A DNA stretch of 64,000 nt. Origin: Cerioporus squamosus (lineage: Eukaryota; Basidiomycota; Agaricomycetes; Polyporales; Polyporaceae). The stretch lies in contig JABYQS010000022.1 of assembly GCA_022592435.1 (NCBI GenBank), positions 62,001 to 126,000 on the forward strand. The letters are read 5' to 3'. Positions 58,398-64,000 of the stretch are shown piece after piece (the stretch's first letter is position 1; every line of letters starts with the position of its first letter). The translations under genes and the position numbers were made by a program. The notes under the pieces were generated by a model. It was given only the letters and a program-made list of their open reading frames with translations, was not told the DNA's origin and searched no databases.

Positions 58398-59142
58398 TCG
58401 TTTGAGTTCGCAGCGGAGGTGCGTAGTGCGACTAGTCTGCTATAGATCTAGAAAAACGAAAGTGAGCAGGAGGACACAATGCAAACCAAGCCGCAACAGC
58501 CCATGGGTTTGTCAGGGTCGCCGTCAAAGCGACTGTAACACAGACTTGCTGGTCCTGAAGTCAACCAGGCCGCTTTCGTGTACTGAGGCATACGGACGCT
58601 GCCGCTTTCCAAAGCGGACGTTACAACTGTTTGGTAACAACGGCGACATGTCGCTGCTCTTCCTTACCATTGGAGCAGCTCTGACTGATTCGGGGATAGA
58701 ACTAGAACCAGGCACTTACAAGTGGCCGGTAGCAATGATACCGGTAACTGGCTGTGACCCCTACGCAGATTGAGTATCAGGATGTACGGATACCTGACGC
58801 AAATCCTGGAGGAGCGAACAAATCAGTGAGAAGCTGATATTGACGGGCAAACAGGAATGATACCCACCCGTTTCGAGTCCGAGTCCGCCGCGCTGGCATT
58901 CACCCGAGAGTTGTCGAATAGGTTCAGAGAGAGAAGGAATTGAGCAGGCTGCTAAGTGGCTCACAACATCTGAGTTGCAGGATCCTCAGGCTATTGTTGT
59001 TGGCATGGTAGCATTGTTGGTCAGAACAACATCATGGTCAATGCGAACTACAGTAGGACCTCGAGAGTGAACCGACGCCTTGTGCTCTTCATTTGCAGCG
59101 TTACTTTATTTACTTATATGGGTAACAATTGCACCTTGACAT

Positions 59143-59225
59143 GGCTACCTGGCGCAATGGTAGCGCGTTTGGCTTCGATCGCCGACGGCACCAAAAGGTT
59201 GCAGGTTCGAGTCCTGCGGTGGTCA
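59143..59225 (+). tRNA. tRNA-Arg (anticodon UCG), 11-nt intron, second copy
   Basis: Mature sequence identical to the gene at 36896-36978. Only the intron differs (TCGCCGACGGC versus TCGCCAGCGGC). It has intact A/B boxes and a T5 terminator starting six bases after the discriminator. The 5' flank is partly diverged from the first copy. Confidence 0.9.
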
Positions 59226-59272
59226 TTCTTTTTGTTAGATCTCACCATCCCGGCCGAAGTTCACGTTGACAT

Positions 59273-59841
59273 TAGGGTGCGGGCAAATTGGTCTGGAGGT
59301 CTGCTTGACCGGTAATTCACACGGGATCCCCGACAAGGCCAGATTTACCGAGGTAAATGACGGTTAATTAGCCGGGCGCTTATCTGCTTAACTGAGCCGA
59401 CTTTCGGCTGCTCCTGGTCGCGAAACATCTGTAGAACGGCCTAAAATATTAGTGAGAGAGGTCCTCGATGTTGTTGGGGAATGCTCAGCCAGAGTTGAGC
59501 AACCGTAGTGGTGGATGGATGGGGATGCCGTCTGAGAATTGTCTGAGATACATATTGGCGCCCATGCAGCCCGCCCGAGACCTTACGACGACATATATTG
59601 GCATCTATGCCACCTTGTAATGCCAAAATTTTGGGGAGACTGCACGGACATTGGCTACAATGCGACACCGCCGGACGAGAGAGAGGATTGGGTAGTCATC
59701 CTGACCGTGGCTTTGGTTAGTCTAATTTACCCTGATTAACATGGGCTTTTCGGCCCTTCTGAGATTGACAGGTAATTTACGGTAAATTACCCCTGTTGAT
59801 TAGCACGGGGCTAATTAGCATTCCAAAATGCCCGCACCCTA
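59273..59841. mobile_element. hAT-like non-autonomous element (MITE 4), 8-bp TSD
   Basis: 569 bp. It starts TAGGGTGCGGGCA and ends in its complement, with the similarity continuing imperfectly (AATTGG/TTTTGG). The perfect 8-bp duplication GTTGACAT is at 59265-59272 and 59842-59849. The ends carry repeated TAATTTAC/GGTAATT/GGCTAATT words. It encodes no protein. Confidence 0.88.
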
Positions 59842-59849
59842 GTTGACAT

Positions 59850-60772
59850 GCTTCTCGCTTGCATCTTTGTACCGTCTCCCTCTGTGCCAGTACCCCAACT
59901 TGCAGCGGTGCAACCTTGACGTTGACAACTCGCAGTTCGTACACACATTCCTGGCCGGCGTTGAAATGCCTCCGACGGTCGCCCTCCGTGTCGCCCACCG
60001 GTCAAGCCCTCTTTCCCACCTCCTTCCCGACACTCCCATCCCACTCGTATCAGCACTGACCGTCTTGGACGTGGAGATCAAGCGGCCACAGTACTCGATC
60101 TTTGCCCAATACAAGACTCCCTGCTCCATGACCATGACCGGGAGCGAGGGCCAATTTTCCATGGCTGCATCCTACCAGCGCTGGAGTGACGATATCAGAG
60201 CTCAGCCGCCGCGATCTGCCGTCCTCCGCGAGATCGTGCAACGCTTCGCACCGTCCCAGACACTCGCTGAGCTCACTCTGCGATTCGAGCCCGGATTCGT
60301 GGTGGTTCAGGCCGACTGGGACTTCGTACTAGAGCCCTTCCGGTCGCTCACCAAGTTCTCCGTGCACATCGACGCCTGCAAACGTCTTGTACGCACGCTC
60401 TGCCGGCCGCACATCTGTCCCCATCTGGAGACCATTGCGATACACTGCTCGGATGTGAAAGGCGTGCACGAGAGTGTGGTCTCGATGGCTGAGTACCGCG
60501 TGGCTAGAGGAACACCTCTGCGAAGGTTTGAATTTCACCAGAAGCCTCGAGTGGACCCAAGGGACATACCACTAGCGCAGACTCGGCCTCCGAGTACGCC
60601 CCTCTCTGCAAGGCGACTCGCTCGACTACGGGCGTTCATTCAAGAGGGCGATACGACCCCAGGGCTGGATCACGGTGATACAGATGCCCGTGAGTGCCCA
60701 TCTATTCTGCCGTGTACATTTCCTAGCGACTCACCTCCTTCGTTCAGCGTCCATCCCTCCTCCGTGATCTAG
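59850..60772 (+). pseudogene. C-terminal fragment of an F-box/LRR gene
   Basis: A 300-codon open frame ending at TAG 60772 has the LRR-like C-terminal style of the neighbouring F-box proteins: YPNLQRCNLDVDNSQFVHTF, LVSALTVLDVEIKRP, LREIVQRFAPSQTLAELTLR, WDFVLEPFRSLTKFSVHIDA, CPHLETIAIHCSDVKGVHES, LSARRLARLRAFIQ. No F-box is found upstream. Going left there are only 47 bases of possible gene sequence, split by MITE 4, before the tRNA that bounds the duplicon. It therefore looks beheaded by the duplicon. The first ATG at 59843 overlaps the MITE duplication and is not an authentic start. Confidence 0.7.
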
Positions 60773-61022
60773 TTGATACGTATACGGGTACAATCATTGC
60801 TTGCAGTCATGGTCAATGAAACGTGTTGTATAGTAATAAGTAGTGTACTGCGCACAAGGTCGGAACGGCCGCCAGCGGCCAGTTGGCAGGTGGAGTTGCA
60901 AACGCTTCATACCTGACTCTTTCCGTACTTGTACATCTCTACCGAAGGGAAAGGAGTGCGCACCAGTGAGACGTGAATGTCATACGAGAACCAGCGATAT
61001 ACATATGGTATCATGTGCAGAG

Positions 61023-62735
61023 TCAGAGTATTACGCTTACATCCGGAACAAGAGCCTTCAGACGATTTACACATTCCTCTGACGGAACGGAGGTCATTGC
61101 ACCACCACCTGTCCCTATCTCCTCATCCGGCGCCAGCCCTAGCAGTGTGAGTTTCTCGAGCCTGTGCCCTCGCGCAGCCCAGTGCGTGAGAGCGGACACC
61201 AGCAACACCTCCGAATCCCATCTTCCAGAAGCGAGCACGAGCATCTCCAGCTGCGGAGGGCACACACCTTCCTGGCCGAGCGCATGGAGCAGCTCGTCGA
61301 GACTACCCGCGCGCAGCGCAAGGGAGCGCAGAGCGGAGAGGACACAGAGGGCATCCTTCCACGCGTCCTGGGTAATGGAGAGCCCGTCATGGATCTCGAT
61401 ATTCAGCGAGAGGATGTTCAAAGGGGTTGGAAGGAGTTGGATGAGGTCATGCAGCATCTTTTCTCCGACTTCCGAGCTGTAGTAGAAGTCGCGCGCGGTT
61501 AGAGACAAGCGTTCTGCAGCGTGCGAGAACCCTTGAACAGTGCAGCATGGGAGCTTGAAGTTGTCTGGGACGAGGCGCACGACGACGCAGTCGATGGACG
61601 ACAGCAGCTCCGGGAATCTGGAAACCGGGATGATCTCCTCAAGTTCTCCGGAGTTGCAAAGGAACCGGAGCTGCGTGGTTGGCGGAAACACGAAGCAGTA
61701 GAGGAGCTTCGATCCCCACTCCCAGTCATCGTCGTCGACTGTGAATGTGCGGAGGTGCGGAAGGTGCAGCCGCGGCGTCGAGAAGTCCGCGTCGAAGACA
61801 TCCTCGGGGGTGCAATTCGTGAGTTGGAAGCTCTCGAGGCCAGGGCAGGACGCGACGAACTTGACTAGCGCGTCGATCGACGACATACGGAGCTCACCAG
61901 GGAGGTGGAGGCCGCAGCTCTCAACGCACTCGGCGAGCTCAAGATGGATGATCGACGGTGCGGTGAGGTATTCGGGAAGGAATATCCCACTCGTGCTGAG
62001 GTGGTGAAGCCTGGGGAAGTTATCGCCATATGATCGGGCGGGTCCCCGAAGCGCACGACGTGGAGGCTCTTCCCTCTTGCAGTGAAATCGCATGGTGAGA
62101 CTACGAAGGTTTGGCATGTGGAGGCCAAGGAAGCGGTGGACCGCAGGCAGGTTTTTGGCTTTGAATAGCAGATAGAGTGACGAGAGACGGGTAAGTTGAG
62201 AGGGGTCCACCACGGCCAGATTTCGTCCATGAAGCGACAGTCCGTGCATGTTCGGTGCAGAACGCGCCAGGAATACAGTGAGCATCGAGACTGCTTGAGG
62301 ATCGCCCTTGCGGATAATGTACATCTTCGGAGCTCCGAGAAACTCGGCCCAGAACTTCGGGAGACCGATGATGAAGGACCTCCATATGCGGCAGACGTGG
62401 ATAGCGCGGATATCGCTCCGAGTCGCGGGCTGAATATGGGAGAAGACCTCCTGTAAGAGCTCGTTTGGCAGCTTCACGTGGATAAGAGCGGCGGCATTGC
62501 GGATGAAGATAAGGTCGAGCATCGCTCCACGAAGTCGTTTGATCTCGGTGCGACGCTCGACAGTGGATGCCTTCCGTAGCATGCGGTCGACGTCTGCATG
62601 GAACCGCTCCGCCATCGCGGAAGTCTCTCTCTGAATTTGAGGCGGATTGAGAGCAGTGAATGGTGCAAGCTCGTCGTCTCGGAGCGACCAGTCAGCCTTG
62701 CAGACCTGGGAGTGGAGGGTGATCGCTCGCTCCAT
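61023..62735 (-). CDS. F-box protein, intact single-exon gene
   Basis: 570 residues without introns. The N-terminal helix region (ITLHSQVCKADW, MAERFHADVDRMLRKASTVE) precedes the F-box: HVKLPNELLQEVFSHIQPAT, IRAIHVCRIWRSFIIGLPKF. The body is LRR-like: TRLSSLYLLFKAKNLPAVHR, MPNLRSLTMRFHCK, FPRLHHLSTSGIFLPEYLTA, CPGLESFQLTNCTPEDVF, LRTFTVDDDDWEWG, LNILSLNIEIHDG, ALRSLALRAGSLDELLHALG, LEKLTLLGLAPDEE. It is probably an SCF substrate adaptor; target unknown. The layout (coiled N-terminus, F-box at about 95-140, then solvent-exposed Leu-rich repeats) is standard for basidiomycete F-box expansions. The start ATG at 62735 is the first in frame. Confidence 0.85.
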   Translation of the reverse strand: MERAITLHSQVCKADWSLRDDELAPFTALNPPQIQRETSAMAERFHADVDRMLRKASTVERRTEIKRLRGAMLDLIFIRNAAALIHVKLPNELLQEVFSHIQPATRSDIRAIHVCRIWRSFIIGLPKFWAEFLGAPKMYIIRKGDPQAVSMLTVFLARSAPNMHGLSLHGRNLAVVDPSQLTRLSSLYLLFKAKNLPAVHRFLGLHMPNLRSLTMRFHCKREEPPRRALRGPARSYGDNFPRLHHLSTSGIFLPEYLTAPSIIHLELAECVESCGLHLPGELRMSSIDALVKFVASCPGLESFQLTNCTPEDVFDADFSTPRLHLPHLRTFTVDDDDWEWGSKLLYCFVFPPTTQLRFLCNSGELEEIIPVSRFPELLSSIDCVVVRLVPDNFKLPCCTVQGFSHAAERLSLTARDFYYSSEVGEKMLHDLIQLLPTPLNILSLNIEIHDGLSITQDAWKDALCVLSALRSLALRAGSLDELLHALGQEGVCPPQLEMLVLASGRWDSEVLLVSALTHWAARGHRLEKLTLLGLAPDEEIGTGGGAMTSVPSEECVNRLKALVPDVSVIL

Positions 62736-63217
62736 GATCTGATACAGACACGGTCAGGATACCTGCTACTCTGATACGTGGCGACTTACCATGTAATGGG
62801 AACCTCAAGTCGCACTCCGGGGAGAGATGGTGGTAGTACGAGACAGAGGGGGACAAAGTTACGGTTGCTTGGGGCTCTTGACGTCCGCTGAGCTAATGAA
62901 CCTTATCATCAGTAGATTTGAGTTAGGGCTCTTTCTGTTACCCATCTCACAACCGGGTGTTGTGCAGATTCAACACGGACTCCCGCTCTGCAAGTCGTAG
63001 AGCGATTAGAATACTTGTGCGATACCGATGCATATGTTTGATATTCCCGAATACCTTGAGCCTACAGCCGCAACCCTCGTTGGATGCTGAATACTAGACC
63101 GATATTCCAAGTTTGTTCCTAGCCATCGCCGCTTGAGCAGTACAAATGACATTCACCCGCACTTCTATATACTTGACTCGAGGGCGCGGACTCGAAGGAG
63201 TGTCGGTGCATGTCCCT
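62736..63217. other. gap between F-box gene and protease 3' end
   Basis: About 480 bases. It should hold the F-box promoter and the protease 3' UTR. Nothing else is recognised. Confidence 0.4.
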
Positions 63218-64000
63218 CTACTGCTCGTTGCGCGCGAGCTTATTGACCGTCCCGAGAGCTGGGAGACGTGGAGGGCTCGAGGTTAGGAAAGCCCGAAGCG
63301 ATGCATCATCAATGATTACTCACGAATGTTGCTGAGAATGCCCTTGAGGGAGAGCTGGTCCAGCTTCTGCGCCATGTTCGCGGGGAAGAGATTTCCGCCG
63401 GCGGTGATGTAGGTTCCAATGATGCCCGAAACGTGAGGAGCGGCCTGTGACAGATTTGTGAGTGAGTGAATGATTGCTTCGAACACTCATCGTTAGATCA
63501 AGTACGTACCATTGAAGTGCCTGAAGTGCCTGACATGACTGCAAGGCTCTGCGACGTAAGTTCATATGAGAACTCAGACAGCGACAGAATGATGAGGACA
63601 CTGACGGTCGAGTTCGGATACCAAGACTGATGATTTTCACTCCGAGGGCGAAGATATCGAGGACCGGGCCCCAGTTCGAGTCGACCCAGCGCGCATCCGC
63701 GATGTTACTCGCGCCCACAGTAATCACGGTGGGCTCACGTGCGGGACTGATGACGGAGGCATCGATGTTGTCGTTCCCAGCGGCGACCTAGTCAACTTTG
63801 CAGTTTGTATCAAGACGATCGGGGAAAAGGTGAGAGGCACTCTCACCACTGTATGCACCCCTGTGGCAACAAGCTGATGTTTTCCATGAGTTATTGAGGA
63901 GGAAGTAAACGCGGGTATGTAGGGTGAACGTACCCCAGCAGCAGCAGCGTCCACAGCAACTGAAGCTGAGCCACCAAGGCTCAGATTGGCCACCGAAGGC
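63218..64000 (-). CDS. subtilisin-like serine protease (S8), partial
   Basis: Only the C-terminal half lies in the window; signal peptide, I9 pro-domain and the catalytic Asp and His would be beyond 64000. Visible exons encode [20 protein letters not shown], then VHTVV joined to [18 protein letters not shown] with the oxyanion Asn, [33 protein letters not shown], the catalytic Ser in [42 protein letters not shown] and the final [15 protein letters not shown] at 63218. Secreted proteinase-K-like proteases of this type degrade protein for nutrition. The loop before GTSM is unusually short (SLGTSGTSM), whereas relatives have about twelve more residues. Otherwise all parts are intact. Confidence 0.85.

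Larger units (their letters stand above)
56630..59225 (-). repeat. inverted duplicon, right arm (tRNA-Arg + F-box gene)
   Basis: Reverse-complement counterpart of 36896-39450. Near-identity runs from the tRNA region to about 56935. From there to about 56630 the match is clear but diverged (for instance GAGTACTTC.GGCAG and CTTCGTTC...CAATCTACC blocks). The outer edge coincides with the tRNA 3' end at 59225. Confidence 0.9.

Overview
The window is nuclear DNA from a filamentous basidiomycete, most likely a wood-decay Agaricomycete of polypore type. The evidence is many short introns (about 45-65 nt, GT(A/G)NGT...YAG), a high-GC coding style, a secreted aryl-alcohol-oxidase-like GMC flavoenzyme, a PriA/CPL1-like Cys-rich secreted protein, a large F-box/LRR gene family, HET-domain remnants and Plavaka-type transposon debris. 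The species assignment is inference.

Layout. 0.7-29 kb is mainly conventional, densely packed genes: a DUF1688/URC4-type uracil-catabolism protein (-), a zuotin-type J protein (+), a cytosolic LysM protein (-), a mitochondrial-type enoyl-CoA hydratase (-), a PriA/CPL1-like secreted protein (-), a GMC oxidoreductase (+), an F-box-like protein (-), a hotdog thioesterase (+) and a 6.8-kb ABCC-type ABC transporter (-). 29.6-36.3 kb is a transposon graveyard: a broken HET gene, a disrupted Plavaka-like transposase carrying two nested insertions, and three hAT-like non-autonomous elements. 36.9-39.45 kb and 56.63-59.2 kb are the two arms of an inverted duplication. Each arm carries an intron-containing tRNA-Arg(UCG) gene and an F-box gene. 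The arms enclose about 17 kb of ordinary genes: another F-box gene, an SDR, the AP-1 mu subunit, a PQ-loop membrane protein, a Ser/Pro-rich protein and a PLP aminotransferase. The right end holds a beheaded F-box/LRR fragment next to a fourth hAT-like element, an intact 570-residue F-box protein, and the C-terminal half of a subtilisin-like protease that runs off the window.

How it works together. There is no obvious single pathway. Housekeeping functions (ribosome-associated chaperone, clathrin adaptor, beta-oxidation, pyrimidine salvage) sit beside lifestyle genes (GMC oxidase, secreted Cys-rich protein, S8 protease, ABC efflux). The unusual part is structural: an F-box family expanded to six loci, an inverted tRNA/F-box duplicon with a homogenised core, and layered transposon insertions whose target-site duplications can be read base by base. 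Several conserved genes carry single-base frame breaks. These may be real decay or sequence errors and are flagged individually.
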